Part shown: piece after piece, positions 33,455 through 41,509 of the stretch
Numbering within the stretch: position 1 is the first letter of the stretch
How the letters are laid out: each line of letters starts with the position of its first letter
Source: Nocardia terrae
Lineage (GTDB): Bacteria; Actinomycetota; Actinomycetes; Mycobacteriales; Mycobacteriaceae
DNA length: 64,000 bases
Assembly (NCBI RefSeq): GCF_009760405.1
Contig: NZ_WRPP01000010.1
Coordinates: 124,001-188,000 of the forward strand
Direction of reading: 5' to 3'
Notes under the pieces: generated by a model
Told to the model about the DNA's origin: nothing
Databases searched by the model: none
The model's input: only the letters and a program-made list of their open reading frames with translations
Made by a program: the position numbers and the translations under genes

Positions 33455-34656
33455 AGCCACCCCTTGCGCAGTGCTGTGTGGTCGGGGGCGGCCCCGCGGG
33501 CGTGATGGCCGGGCTGCTGCTCGCCCGTGCCGGGGTCAAGGTGACCGTCCTCGAGAAGCACAAGGACTTCCTGCGCGACTTCCGCGGCGACACCGTGCAC
33601 CCGTCGACCCTGCGCCTGCTGGACCAACTGGGTCTGGGGGAGCGGTTCGCGCGCCTCCCGCAGCGCAAGCTCGAGCGGATGTGCATGCGGGTCGCCGATC
33701 GCACCGTGGTGGCCGCCGATTTCGGCCGGATCCCCGGCCCGCACCGCTACATCGCCATGGTCCCGCAGTGGGACTTCCTCGACCTGCTGGCCGACGCGGC
33801 CCGATCCGAACCCACGTTCACCCTGCGGATGGCGACCGAATTCACCGCTCTGCGCACCGAATCCGGCCGCGTCACCGGCGTCGCGTTCCGAAACCCGGAC
33901 GGTACCGTCGAATCCCTGACCACCGACCTCGTCCTGGCCTGCGACGGCCGCGATTCGGCCGCCCGCGCGGCCGCCGGACTCGAGCAGCACATGTTCGATG
34001 TCCCCATGGATGTCTGGTGGCTGCGCATTCCGGCCGAGGCGGGGGATCGCCATGATTCCCAGGTCTTCGCGCGATTCGCCAACGGCCGCGCCGCCGTCAC
34101 CATGGACCGCGGCGACTACTACCAGACCTCCTACCTCATCCCCAAGGGCTCGGACGCCCGCCTGCGCGCCAACGGAATCCAATGGCTGCGAGACGAACTC
34201 GCCCTGCTGTTCGGCTGGCAGCCCGAGTTGCTCTCCGCCCTGCGCGACTGGGACGACGTCAAACTCCTCGAGGTGACCATGGGCCGCCTGCCCACCTGGC
34301 ATCGTCCCGGCCTGCTCTGCCTGGGCGACGCCGCCCACACCATGTCCCCGGTGGGCGGCGTCGGGGTGAATCTCGCCATCCAGGACGCGGTGGCCGCGGC
34401 CCGCCTGCTGAGCGGGCCACTCCGCACCGGCACCCTCACCGATTCCGATCTCGCGAAGGTCCAGCGCCGCCGCCGACTCGCCACCGCGTTCACCCAGAAA
34501 TCTCAACTCTCCGAACACAAGATGCTCCTCGAGCCGTCGCTGTCCGGCACCCTGGATTCGGTCCCGGTCCCGTTGCGCCTGGTAGATCGGATCCCGGCTT
34601 TGTCGGCGCTCACCGCCTACCTCGGCGGTATCGGTATCCGCCCCGAATCGGCCTGA
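33445..34656 (+). CDS. FAD-dependent aromatic hydroxylase-like monooxygenase
   Basis: Class A flavoprotein monooxygenase of 403 residues. The FAD ADP-binding site is CVVGGGPAGVMAGLLLARAGVKVTVLEKHKDFL near the N-terminus, and the second FAD motif is LLCLGDAAHTMSPVGGVGVNLAIQDA. The DG-type motif ACDGRDSAAR lies between them. These three are diagnostic of the PHBH/UbiH-like fold. The GTG start at 33445 lies inside the end of the preceding serine hydrolase gene, indicating coupling. No substrate is suggested by the neighbourhood, but co-expression with an exported hydrolase is likely. Confidence 0.92.
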   Translation: MPLEPPLAQCCVVGGGPAGVMAGLLLARAGVKVTVLEKHKDFLRDFRGDTVHPSTLRLLDQLGLGERFARLPQRKLERMCMRVADRTVVAADFGRIPGPHRYIAMVPQWDFLDLLADAARSEPTFTLRMATEFTALRTESGRVTGVAFRNPDGTVESLTTDLVLACDGRDSAARAAAGLEQHMFDVPMDVWWLRIPAEAGDRHDSQVFARFANGRAAVTMDRGDYYQTSYLIPKGSDARLRANGIQWLRDELALLFGWQPELLSALRDWDDVKLLEVTMGRLPTWHRPGLLCLGDAAHTMSPVGGVGVNLAIQDAVAAARLLSGPLRTGTLTDSDLAKVQRRRRLATAFTQKSQLSEHKMLLEPSLSGTLDSVPVPLRLVDRIPALSALTAYLGGIGIRPESA

Positions 34657-34669
34657 GCGCGGCGGGTGC

Positions 34670-35551
34670 TCATCCCGCGATCTGATCGCGGATTCCCGCC
34701 GCCACCGCTTCATCGCCGCGCACGGACGGATGGAATGGTATGGCGGTGGGGTCGCGTGGATCCTGATAGTCGTTGAGCCACGGCTGTTCTGTGCACAGTC
34801 CGTGGCCGGCGGTCACCGCGCGGGAATCGAAGAACTCGACGCCCAGTAGCCGTGCCGCCTCTCGTTGAGCCTGATCGAGGCGGTCCAGGGATTCGATGGC
34901 CGCCTGCCCGCGAGGCTGGATGAAGCGCACCGCGCCGAAGGCGTTGAAGCACACCGCGTCCTGCCCGATGCGGAAGAATTCCGGATATCCGACGAGCACG
35001 ATCCGCGCGTTCGGGGCGTAGTACTTCACATAGGTGATGACATTGGCGAGGCGTTCGGCGTACTTCGCGCCGGTCAGATTGCTGTCGTCCACGATGCGGT
35101 TCGCCGCGGCGGCCTCGGTTCCGCATCCGCGAATCAGATCGAGGACGCATTGCTGCAGGGCGTACCAGAGGGTGGTGTCGTTCGTGCCCCAGCGGTCGTT
35201 CAATCCGAATTGCAAGGCCACCACCTTGGTTCGCGGTCCGAACGCGCCCGCCTGGTCGGCCTGTTTCGCCTCCCAGGCGGCGGTGTAGCTCGGCGGGGTG
35301 TCGATGGACGCGCCCGGACACGACAGGTCGAGGTAGTCCGAGGCGTCGGCCTCGCCCATCAGCTTGCTCAATTGCGTGGGCCATGAAGTGTCGCCGTGCC
35401 GGCACTCCTGCGAATCCACCGCCCAGGCATTGGCGCTGAACGAGTCGCCCAACACCACAAGCTCTCGGCTGTCGGCCGGAGCCGCCGTCCCCATCCCCGC
35501 CGCACAGGCCGAAACGCCCACGGCCAACACCACCGCGATCCAAGACCTCAT
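34670..35551 (-). CDS. Secreted SGNH/GDSL-family hydrolase
   Basis: Esterase/lipase-like hydrolase of 293 residues with an N-terminal signal sequence (MRSWIAVVLAVGVSACAAG) containing a possible lipobox Cys. Block I is VVLGDSFSANAW with the nucleophile Ser, block III is FGLNDRWGTNDT, and the block V His is in IPFHPSVRGDEAVAAGI. Six or more Cys residues suggest disulfides, as in secreted actinobacterial lipases. The ATG at 35551 is used; the frame continues upstream through the MFS gene, but that is a shadow. It converges with the monooxygenase gene, with only 13 bases between them. Confidence 0.9.
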   Translation of the reverse strand: MRSWIAVVLAVGVSACAAGMGTAAPADSRELVVLGDSFSANAWAVDSQECRHGDTSWPTQLSKLMGEADASDYLDLSCPGASIDTPPSYTAAWEAKQADQAGAFGPRTKVVALQFGLNDRWGTNDTTLWYALQQCVLDLIRGCGTEAAAANRIVDDSNLTGAKYAERLANVITYVKYYAPNARIVLVGYPEFFRIGQDAVCFNAFGAVRFIQPRGQAAIESLDRLDQAQREAARLLGVEFFDSRAVTAGHGLCTEQPWLNDYQDPRDPTAIPFHPSVRGDEAVAAGIRDQIAG

Positions 35552-35660
35552 GACCACCGCCCGAAAAAACTGAACCGAACACATTTCATCTACCCGTGAG
35601 TCAAGCACCCGCCGCGCTGTCGTGCTGGATTCCACGATCGATTCCGGCCCCCCAGTTCCT

Positions 35661-35682
35661 CTCCCCCCGGATCTGGGGGGAG
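35661..35682. terminator. GC-rich hairpin downstream of the MFS gene
   Basis: CTCCCCCC-GGATCT-GGGGGGAG forms a perfect 8-base-pair stem, 10 bases past the stop of the minus-strand MFS gene. It probably terminates that transcript. Confidence 0.6.
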
Positions 35683-35691
35683 GACATCGGT

Positions 35692-36936
35692 TCAGGCGGG
35701 GGTGAGAACTCCGCGGTTGCGGATCATCAAGATGGCCGCGACGAGCGAGAGGCTCAGCAGGGTCAGGGCGAAGATCGTCGCGCCCGTGGACAAGCCGACG
35801 AGGTCGCTGAGGTATCCGGCACTGACCGGTAGCAGACCCGCGGGGATGTAGCCGCCGATATTGAAGGCCGCGTTGGCTTCCGCCAGCCGCGCGGCCGGGA
35901 CCGCGTGACCCAGCAGCGACAGTCCACCCAATTGGCCGAGTCCCTGTCCCGCGCCCGCGAGCAGGGCCGACCCGATGAGGAAGGCGGGGGATTGGGTGTG
36001 GACCGCGATCACCAGTCCCAGCATGGCCAGCGCGGTGGTGGCGGCGGAGATCGTCATGGTTACCGGGCGTGGCAGGGTACGGGCGGCGAACTGGACGGCG
36101 GTGGCGGTGAAGAACATCGCGAAGGCCATGGCACCGGCGAGGATTCGACTGGTGGTGCCGAGCAGGCCGGACAGCAGCGCCGGACCCAGGGACAGCACGA
36201 ACGACGTGGCCGTGATGCCGGGCGCGAACACCGCGACACCGAGCAACAGCTGACGACGGTTCTCGGCGGGGACGCGAGGCACACGGATCCACGACCCCGC
36301 ACCCCGGTGCGCCGGACGGCCGAGCGGCATGCGCAGAACAGTGATGAAAGCGGTGGCCAGCAGCGCGATCTCGACCACGAAGACGGTCGCCGTCGGAGCC
36401 GGGGCGGTCTCGGACAAGATGCCGGACAGCAGCGGGCCGACGCCCGCACCGAGAACCATGGCGGTCGAGGCGAACAGCGCACCGAGGTGTTTGCGTTCGG
36501 GTCCGGCCACGTCGGTCACCGCGGCCATGCCGGCCGAGACCGCTGCGCCGACCGCGATACCGGTCAGCAGCCGGGCGATCATCAACGCGAGCACGTTCGG
36601 CGCGGTCGCGAAGATCAGGCAGGCGACCGTGGCGAGGATCAGCGCCGGAATCAGAACCGCCTTGCGGCCGAGCCGGTCCGAGGCCACGCCGGAGACCAGC
36701 AGCGATCCCAGCAGGCCGACGATGTAGAACGCGAAGACCACGGTCATCGTGCCTTTGGAGAATCCGAAGTCCCGCTGCCACAGCACATACAGCGGCGTCG
36801 CCGCGTTCGAGAGCACGAAGACCGCGGTCACCGGCCATGCCGCCAGCCAGATCCACCATTTCGGGGTCGGGTGGTGTTCGGCTTCGAGGTTGACCGGCTT
36901 CGTGTCGTTCGCCGGACGGGATTGTGTCGCAACCAC
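35692..36936 (-). CDS. MFS transporter
   Basis: Twelve-helix major facilitator protein of 414 residues. Motif A is present in the 2-3 loop as SGVASDRLGRKAVLIPALI. Helices 1 and 2 contain AVFVLSNAATPLYVLWQRDFGFSKGTMTVVFAFYIVGLL. A proton-antiporter-like motif C region, STAMVLGAGVGPLLSGIL, suggests an efflux role. GTG 36936 is preferred over 36951 because GGAGGT lies 7 bases upstream. It is divergent from an ArsR-like regulator and they share a promoter with three palindromic operators, so expression is probably derepressed by the substrate. Confidence 0.9.
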   Translation of the reverse strand: MVATQSRPANDTKPVNLEAEHHPTPKWWIWLAAWPVTAVFVLSNAATPLYVLWQRDFGFSKGTMTVVFAFYIVGLLGSLLVSGVASDRLGRKAVLIPALILATVACLIFATAPNVLALMIARLLTGIAVGAAVSAGMAAVTDVAGPERKHLGALFASTAMVLGAGVGPLLSGILSETAPAPTATVFVVEIALLATAFITVLRMPLGRPAHRGAGSWIRVPRVPAENRRQLLLGVAVFAPGITATSFVLSLGPALLSGLLGTTSRILAGAMAFAMFFTATAVQFAARTLPRPVTMTISAATTALAMLGLVIAVHTQSPAFLIGSALLAGAGQGLGQLGGLSLLGHAVPAARLAEANAAFNIGGYIPAGLLPVSAGYLSDLVGLSTGATIFALTLLSLSLVAAILMIRNRGVLTPA

Positions 36937-36956
36937 TTCCACTACCTCCACTTAAA

Positions 36957-37022
36957 GTTCGAAAAGACTCGAACTAGTACGAATGAAGTCGAACATAGCA
37001 TGCTGTACGATGAAAGTCGTAC
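36957..37022. promoter_or_regulatory. Three tandem palindromic operators between the MFS and ArsR-like genes
   Basis: Site 1 is GTTCGA-N6-TCGAAC (36957-36974), site 2 is GTACGA-N6-TCGAAC (36977-36994) and site 3 is GTACGA-N6-TCGTAC (37005-37022). Sites 1 and 3 are perfect dyads; site 2 is a hybrid with one mismatch. Centres are 20 and 28 bases apart. They fill the promoter region, as expected for repression by the adjacent regulator. Confidence 0.72.
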
Positions 37023-37048
37023 AAGCGCCGACAGTGAGGAGTTCGCCG

Positions 37049-37423
37049 ATGCCGACCAAGGCGCCAGCCCCGCGATTCACGCTCCCGCCCGAGCCGGCCG
37101 CGACTCCCGAACCGCTGCCCGAGCCGGGCGTCGACGAGCTGCGCCTGGAGACCGTCATGGGCGCACTCAGTGACCCGCTGCGGATCTTCATCGTGCAGAA
37201 ACTGCTGCTCGACTCCGAGGCGTACGACCACCCCTGCGGCTGGTTCGGCATCGACCGCCCGAAATCCTCACTGACACACCACTTCAAGGCGCTGCGCGAA
37301 GCGGGTATCACCCGTCAGCGCCAATATGGCCTGGAACGCCGCAGTCAGGTCCGCATCGACGACCTCGAAACGCGCTTCCCCGGCCTGCTCGCCCTCGTCG
37401 CCGCCTGGCGGCCCGCGGACTGA
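37049..37423 (+). CDS. ArsR-like winged-helix transcriptional regulator
   Basis: A 124-residue regulator with a Pro-rich N-terminal arm (about 30 residues), then a winged helix: LETVMGALSDPLRIFIVQKLLL, IDRPKSSLTHHFKALREAGITRQRQYGLERRSQVRIDDLETRFPGLLALVAAW. The helix-turn-helix and wing match ArsR/SmtB repressors, but no conserved metal-binding CVC motif is visible, so it is likely not a metal sensor. The ATG at 37049 follows AGGAG 8 bases upstream. It probably represses the divergent MFS gene. Confidence 0.85.
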   Translation: MPTKAPAPRFTLPPEPAATPEPLPEPGVDELRLETVMGALSDPLRIFIVQKLLLDSEAYDHPCGWFGIDRPKSSLTHHFKALREAGITRQRQYGLERRSQVRIDDLETRFPGLLALVAAWRPAD

Positions 37424-37442
37424 GGCCCGATAGGCTGCGCGA

Positions 37443-37850
37443 ATGCGGACGGAGCGCGAGCAGCGGCTGATCGACACGGTGGCGTGGGTGCGGATCGAGG
37501 AGGGCCGGATCCTGTGCGCGCGACCGCGCGGCAAGGACGTCTTCTATATCCCCGGCGGGAAACGCGAAGGCGCGGAGACCGATCTGCAGACGCTGATCCG
37601 AGAGATCCGCGAGGAGCTGACGGTCGAGATCGCCCCGGACTCCGTCGCCCATGTCGGCACCTACGAGGCGTTGATCCCCGAGGCCGTCGTGCGCATGGCC
37701 TGCTATACCGCCGACTACTCGGGCACCCTCGCGGTCAGTAGCGAGATCGAGGAAATCGCCTGGTTCACCTACGCCGATCGGCCGCAGGTGCCGCCGGTGG
37801 ACCAGCTGCTGTTCGACGATCTGGCGGCCGATGGCCTGCTCGCGGGCTGA
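37443..37850 (+). CDS. Nudix hydrolase
   Basis: A 135-residue Nudix protein. The box GGKREGAETDLQTLIREIREELTV keeps the catalytic G-x5-E-x7-RE-x-REE core; the usual Gly after the EE pair is Thr here (EELTV). The remainder, DTVAWVRIEEGRILCARPRGKDVFYIPGG, is a typical Nudix start. It follows the ArsR-like gene by 19 bases on the same strand and may be co-transcribed. Family members hydrolyse nucleoside diphosphates linked to another moiety; the substrate is not predictable. Confidence 0.9.
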   Translation: MRTEREQRLIDTVAWVRIEEGRILCARPRGKDVFYIPGGKREGAETDLQTLIREIREELTVEIAPDSVAHVGTYEALIPEAVVRMACYTADYSGTLAVSSEIEEIAWFTYADRPQVPPVDQLLFDDLAADGLLAG

Positions 37851-37920
37851 TCAGAGGCTAAAACTGGAACACGTACATACTGCGTACTCGCCGGTAATCA
37901 TACAAAGCCTGGTCAATTTG

Positions 37921-37934
37921 TAGAACATGTTCTA
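37921..37934. promoter_or_regulatory. Perfect KstR-type 14-bp palindrome upstream of the NMO gene
   Basis: TAGAACATGTTCTA is fully self-complementary and matches the KstR consensus TnnAACnnGTTnnA exactly. It lies 55 bases upstream of the nitronate-monooxygenase-like start. A weaker relative (GGAACACGTA) is at 37866-37875. KstR is the TetR repressor of cholesterol catabolism in mycolic actinomycetes. Confidence 0.65.
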
Positions 37935-37988
37935 GCGTGGTGAGCACAACGTTTCCAGTGTCGGAAAGTTCAGAGGAGCCCACCACAC

Positions 37989-39110
37989 ATGCGTACCGAG
38001 ATCTGTGATCGCCTCGGCATCGACGTGCCCATTTTCGCCTTCACCCACTGCCGGGACGTGGCCGCCGCGGTCAGCAACGCGGGTGGTCTCGGCGTGCTCG
38101 GCGCGGTCGGGTTCACCGCCGAGCAGCTCGAGGTCGAGCTGCAGTGGCTCGACGAGCACGTGCAGGGCGTCTACGGCGTGGACCTGGTCATTCCTTCCAA
38201 GTACGAGGGCAAGGGCGTCGAGGGCCTGACCCCCGAGGAGCTGGAAGCCCAACTGGCCAAGCTGGTTCCGCAGGGGCACCGCGATTTCGCGGAGAAGATC
38301 CTCAACGACCACGGCGTGCCGCACCTGCCGCCGGAGGAGAAGCACAACCAGCTGCTGGGCTGGACCGCCACCACGGTCGCCCCGCAGATCGAGGTGATCC
38401 TCGAGCACCCCAAGGCCAAACTGGTCGCCAACGCGCTGGGCACCCCGCCCGATGACGTGATCAAGCAGATTCAGGACTCGGGTCGTCTCATCGGCGCGCT
38501 GTGCGGTTCGGTCAAGCACGCGCTCAACCACAAGAACGCCGGGCTGGACTTCGTGGTCATGCAGGGCACCGAGGGCGGCGGCCACTGCGGCGAGATCGCC
38601 TCGATCGTGTTGTGGCCGCAGGTGATCGACGCGATCGGCGATATGCCCGCCCTCGCCGCCGGCGGCATCGGCAACGGCCGTCAGGTCGCGGCCGCGCTGG
38701 CCATGGGCGCTGCGGGCGCGTGGACCGGTTCGCTGTGGCTGACCGTCGAAGAGGCGAATGTGCCTCCGGCGCAGATGCAGACCTACATCGACGCCACCAG
38801 CTCCGACACCGTGCGCTCGCGCTCGTGGACCGGCAAGCCGTGCCGCATGCTCAAGAACGACTGGACCGAGGCGTGGGAAGCGCCGGAGAACCCGAAGCCG
38901 TTGGGCATGCCGCTGCAGATGATGGTCGCCCTCGACGGCGTCAAGCGCGGCCACCGCTACCCGGAGCAGGCCAAGGACGTGAACTTCAACCCGGTCGGCC
39001 AGGTCGTCGGCATGATGAACAAGATGGAGCGTTCCGCCGACGTCGTGCAGCGTCTCATCACCGAGTACCTGGAGTCGTGCGAGCGGCTGAACAAGCTCAA
39101 CAACGCCTGA
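37989..39110 (+). CDS. Nitronate monooxygenase/2-nitropropane dioxygenase-like FMN enzyme
   Basis: FMN-dependent TIM-barrel enzyme of 373 residues. FAFTHCRDVAAAVSNAGGLGVLGA is the NMO opening, GLDFVVMQGTEGGGHCGEIAS carries the catalytic His (in GGGHCG), and LAAGGIGNGRQVAAALAMGAAGAWTGSLWL is the phosphate-binding loop. Mycolic actinomycetes have several paralogues, one of which (IpdC) reduces a steroid-ring intermediate. The perfect KstR-type site upstream makes a steroid-linked role plausible, though it is an inference. The ATG at 37989 follows AGAGGAGC. A 12-bp hairpin follows the gene. Confidence 0.92.
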   Translation: MRTEICDRLGIDVPIFAFTHCRDVAAAVSNAGGLGVLGAVGFTAEQLEVELQWLDEHVQGVYGVDLVIPSKYEGKGVEGLTPEELEAQLAKLVPQGHRDFAEKILNDHGVPHLPPEEKHNQLLGWTATTVAPQIEVILEHPKAKLVANALGTPPDDVIKQIQDSGRLIGALCGSVKHALNHKNAGLDFVVMQGTEGGGHCGEIASIVLWPQVIDAIGDMPALAAGGIGNGRQVAAALAMGAAGAWTGSLWLTVEEANVPPAQMQTYIDATSSDTVRSRSWTGKPCRMLKNDWTEAWEAPENPKPLGMPLQMMVALDGVKRGHRYPEQAKDVNFNPVGQVVGMMNKMERSADVVQRLITEYLESCERLNKLNNA

Positions 39111-39144
39111 TTCCGTAGGCGAGTCCGCCTGATCGGCAGGTGAT

Positions 39145-39179
39145 TCGGCGCGCCGGGCAGGGATTGTCCGGCGCGCCGA
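39145..39179. terminator. Hairpin terminator after the NMO-like gene
   Basis: TCGGCGCGCCGG and CCGGCGCGCCGA form a perfect 12-base-pair stem around an 11-base loop, 34 bases past the stop at 39110. Confidence 0.7.
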
Positions 39180-39218
39180 CGCGTATTCGGACGATCGACC
39201 AGCGTTAGTGTGTGGGTC

Positions 39219-39716
39219 ATGGGGAAGGTCGAACGGGTGCTGCGGGCGGCGTACTTCGCGCTGCTGTCGGTACCGGTTGCCTTCGCGCCCACCGGGGTTC
39301 GGGCCCGGGTTGTCCGGCGGATCTTCCGGACGCCGTTCGCGCTGCGCGAGCCGGGCTGGTGGCGGACCCTCGCGCATTCGGTGCTCAGCCTCGCTGTCGG
39401 ACTGGTCGCCTGGTTCGCGGCGTTTCTCATGATCCTGGCCGCGGTGCGCGGCATCTTCTATCCGCTCATCGCCGCGCACGACTACCAGCATTCCTGGGGC
39501 GGACCGACATTGGCGGGCGCCTGGGCCGTCCATTTCGCCGGGGGAGCGCTGCCGTTCCCGCTCTGGGTGCTGCTGATCGCCGGGCTCGGCGTCCTCGAAC
39601 AGCGTCTCGCCCAACGGTTGCTGAGCCGCAGCGGGCCGTGGTGGCCACTGCCGGTGGCGGTCGTCCTGTTCGCGGGCAGCGTGCTGTTCTTCATAGCCTG
39701 GTGGCATCAGATCTAG
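39219..39716 (+). CDS. Multi-pass membrane protein, hypothetical
   Basis: A 165-residue protein with four hydrophobic segments, about residues 9-25, 55-82, 108-125 and 143-162. The N-terminus (VERVLRAAYFALLSVPVAFAPTGVRARVVRR) resembles the sensor-domain membrane proteins of actinomycetes, but no kinase or other soluble domain is attached. I do not recognise a firm family. The ATG at 39219 is used; a GTG at 39210 is an alternative, and neither has a strong ribosome site. It stands alone after a terminator hairpin. Confidence 0.6.
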   Translation: MGKVERVLRAAYFALLSVPVAFAPTGVRARVVRRIFRTPFALREPGWWRTLAHSVLSLAVGLVAWFAAFLMILAAVRGIFYPLIAAHDYQHSWGGPTLAGAWAVHFAGGALPFPLWVLLIAGLGVLEQRLAQRLLSRSGPWWPLPVAVVLFAGSVLFFIAWWHQI

Positions 39717-39924
39717 CGCGACACGGGCAACGCGCCGGGCTGGGACCGGAATTGCCTGCACCGTCATTGTTTTCGATCTTGCGGCACCTCAGCATGGAAT
39801 AGCGGCAGATGTGCCGTATGTCCTGGTCGCGGACCCGGATGCCGGAGACCCGGTGTGACGCCTGTCTCCGAAACCGCCGTGCGGCTTGCTGTTTCGGGCC
39901 ACTGATTGCCAAGGTTTGCGGGAT

Positions 39925-40731
39925 ATGTTGCAGAAGCTACGTTCATCCCCCGCGCTGCGTCGCGCGCTGCAAGCGGCGCTGTCCCTTCTCGTCGTCATCG
40001 CCGTCACCGCCCTGGTCGCCGTCCTCGAAAAACACGGAGGCACCGGCAAATCCGCGGATTCGAGCGGACCGCCCGCCCCGTCCGGCCCGGTGCAACCGGC
40101 CGGATCGGCCAAGGAGATCACCAGCCTGCTGGGAAAACTCAAGGTGGCCGACGAAATGCCGATGACCGGCTACTCGCGTGATCGATTCCCGCACTGGGAC
40201 ACCGAGAAACCTGAACACGGATTCGGTGACACCTTCGCGCAATACAGCCGCTGCACCACCCGAGATGTCGTGCTGCTGCGCGACGCGACCGGGCCGGTGA
40301 AACTCGATCCGAGCAGCTGCAAATTGACCGTCGGCAAGGACGGCGGCTGGCGCGACCAGTACGGGGTCATCGACAAGAAGACCAATGCCCTCAAGACCTA
40401 CAAGTGGACCACCGATTCCTCGGGCCTCGATATCGACCACATCGTGGCATTGGCCGAGGCCTGGCGCTCGGGCGCGGCGAACTTCGACGACGACACCCGC
40501 CGCCACATCGCCAATGACGCACTGAACCTGGTGATTTCCGATCCCACCGCCAACCGTTCCAAGGGCGACCAGGATCCGTCCACCTATATTCCGCCCGGGA
40601 ATTTCCGGTGCGCCTATATCGCGCACTACATCCAGGTGAAAGTAAAGTACGGATTGAACGTCGACGCCAAGGAACAGACCGCATTGCAGACAGCCGTCAA
40701 GGACTGCACCGCCAAGGGAGAATTCACATAG
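39925..40731 (+). CDS. Membrane-anchored HNH/DUF1524-type endonuclease
   Basis: A 268-residue protein with an N-terminal membrane helix (ALRRALQAALSLLVVIAVTALVAVL, about residues 8-33), a Gly/Pro-rich linker and a C-terminal nuclease domain. LDIDHIVALAEAWRSGA, DALNLVISDPTANRSKGDQDPSTYIPP and RCAYIAHYIQVKVKYGL are the DUF1524/HNH blocks, with the catalytic His in DIDHIV. Four Cys residues suggest an extracytoplasmic disulfide-stabilised nuclease. The ATG at 39925 gives a sensible signal anchor. Relatives are common secreted nucleases in actinomycetes; the target (nutrient DNA or defence) is unknown. Confidence 0.88.
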   Translation: MLQKLRSSPALRRALQAALSLLVVIAVTALVAVLEKHGGTGKSADSSGPPAPSGPVQPAGSAKEITSLLGKLKVADEMPMTGYSRDRFPHWDTEKPEHGFGDTFAQYSRCTTRDVVLLRDATGPVKLDPSSCKLTVGKDGGWRDQYGVIDKKTNALKTYKWTTDSSGLDIDHIVALAEAWRSGAANFDDDTRRHIANDALNLVISDPTANRSKGDQDPSTYIPPGNFRCAYIAHYIQVKVKYGLNVDAKEQTALQTAVKDCTAKGEFT

Positions 40732-40766
40732 TCGCCATCGTCGAAATCCGCACCGAAGCAGCCGTC

Positions 40767-40991
40767 ATGACCCGGGAAGAGGGAACGGTATCCGGGGATC
40801 TCGATGTGACGCTGGATTATTCGGGCCAGGGGCTGGTGCGCTATCGCGGCACCGCCACCTGGTACACCATCGGCAATCTGGAGGACGAACAACCACGCAG
40901 CTGGTCCAGCGTGCAGGACCTGGCCACCGCCATCGAAAACGAGAGCGGCAGCCGGGATTCCGCCGGCAACGTCGTGCCGTTCGAGGCGTGA
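40767..40991 (+). CDS. Small hypothetical protein after the HNH nuclease
   Basis: A 74-residue acidic product: MTREEGTVSGDLDVTLDYSG, then GLVRYRGTATWYTIGNLEDEQPRSWSSVQDLATAIENE. It looks like a small beta-rich fold and matches no family I know. The frame is open upstream into the nuclease gene, but the ATG at 40767 gives a compact protein 35 bases after the nuclease stop. Co-transcription with the nuclease would suit an accessory or inhibitor role; this is speculation. The short length lowers confidence. Confidence 0.5.
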   Translation: MTREEGTVSGDLDVTLDYSGQGLVRYRGTATWYTIGNLEDEQPRSWSSVQDLATAIENESGSRDSAGNVVPFEA

Positions 40992-40994
40992 GCC

Positions 40995-41447
40995 TTAGTC
41001 GCGCACGGCTTTCAGGGCCTCGGCCCGCGACTTGACCGCGTCGGTCATACCCGTGAACCCGGTGGTCAGCGCGCCGCCCAGCAGGCCGGAGACCACCGGG
41101 GCCAGCGGGCCGTTGAGCTGGAAGTGCGACACGTAGCGGGTGCGGCCGTCCGCGAGCGCGGTCACGGTGTGCGAGCGCTCGCTACTGAGCAGGCCCAGCG
41201 GCGCGGGCTTCATGCAGTAGCTGAATTCCTCACCCGGCGTGTGGGAGCGGATGAACTCGCGCTGCTGCTTGGGCTTGGGTCCGACCAGCCGCACCTTCAT
41301 ATCGATCGGCGACCCCGGCTCGAGCGTGGTCTTGCACTCGAGGCAGAAGGGATTCCACTCCCCGTACTTCTCCACGTCGGTCAGCACCTGCCACACCAGC
41401 TCGGCGGGCGCGTCGATGTCCACGGTCTTATCGATGACGAAGGCCAT
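40995..41447 (-). CDS. SRPBCC-family protein (polyketide cyclase/START-like)
   Basis: A 150-residue START/Bet v1-like fold. The N-terminus, VDIDAPAELVWQVLTDVEKYGEWNPFC, and ELKQ-type strands (MKVRLVGPKPKQQREFIRSHTPGEEFSYCM) are typical SRPBCC features, and the fold makes a deep hydrophobic ligand pocket. Members bind or modify lipids, polyketides and steroids. The ATG at 41447 is 14 bases downstream of a KstR-type box (41461-41474). The ligand is unknown. Confidence 0.87.
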   Translation of the reverse strand: MAFVIDKTVDIDAPAELVWQVLTDVEKYGEWNPFCLECKTTLEPGSPIDMKVRLVGPKPKQQREFIRSHTPGEEFSYCMKPAPLGLLSSERSHTVTALADGRTRYVSHFQLNGPLAPVVSGLLGGALTTGFTGMTDAVKSRAEALKAVRD

Positions 41448-41460
41448 GCGAGAACAATAC

Positions 41461-41474
41461 TGAAACCAGTTCTA
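41461..41474. promoter_or_regulatory. KstR-type motif upstream of the SRPBCC gene
   Basis: TGAAACCAGTTCTA fits TnnAACnnGTTnnA at every defined position, although its flanks are not perfectly symmetric. It lies between the divergent SRPBCC and Nudix genes. Confidence 0.5.
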
Positions 41475-41509
41475 AAAGGTGACCCGGGCGTCCCCGGTAC
41501 GGTCGAGCC

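Noticed and set aside
35661..35682. G-quadruplex from the G6 run
   Set aside because: The C6 and G6 runs pair perfectly into a hairpin just after a gene, so a terminator is the simpler reading; four G tracts on one strand are not present.
34670..36859. Apparent 729-codon minus-strand fusion of a transporter-like part and an SGNH hydrolase
   Set aside because: The upstream part is a wrong-frame shadow of the MFS gene. The hydrolase has its own signal peptide and start at 35551.
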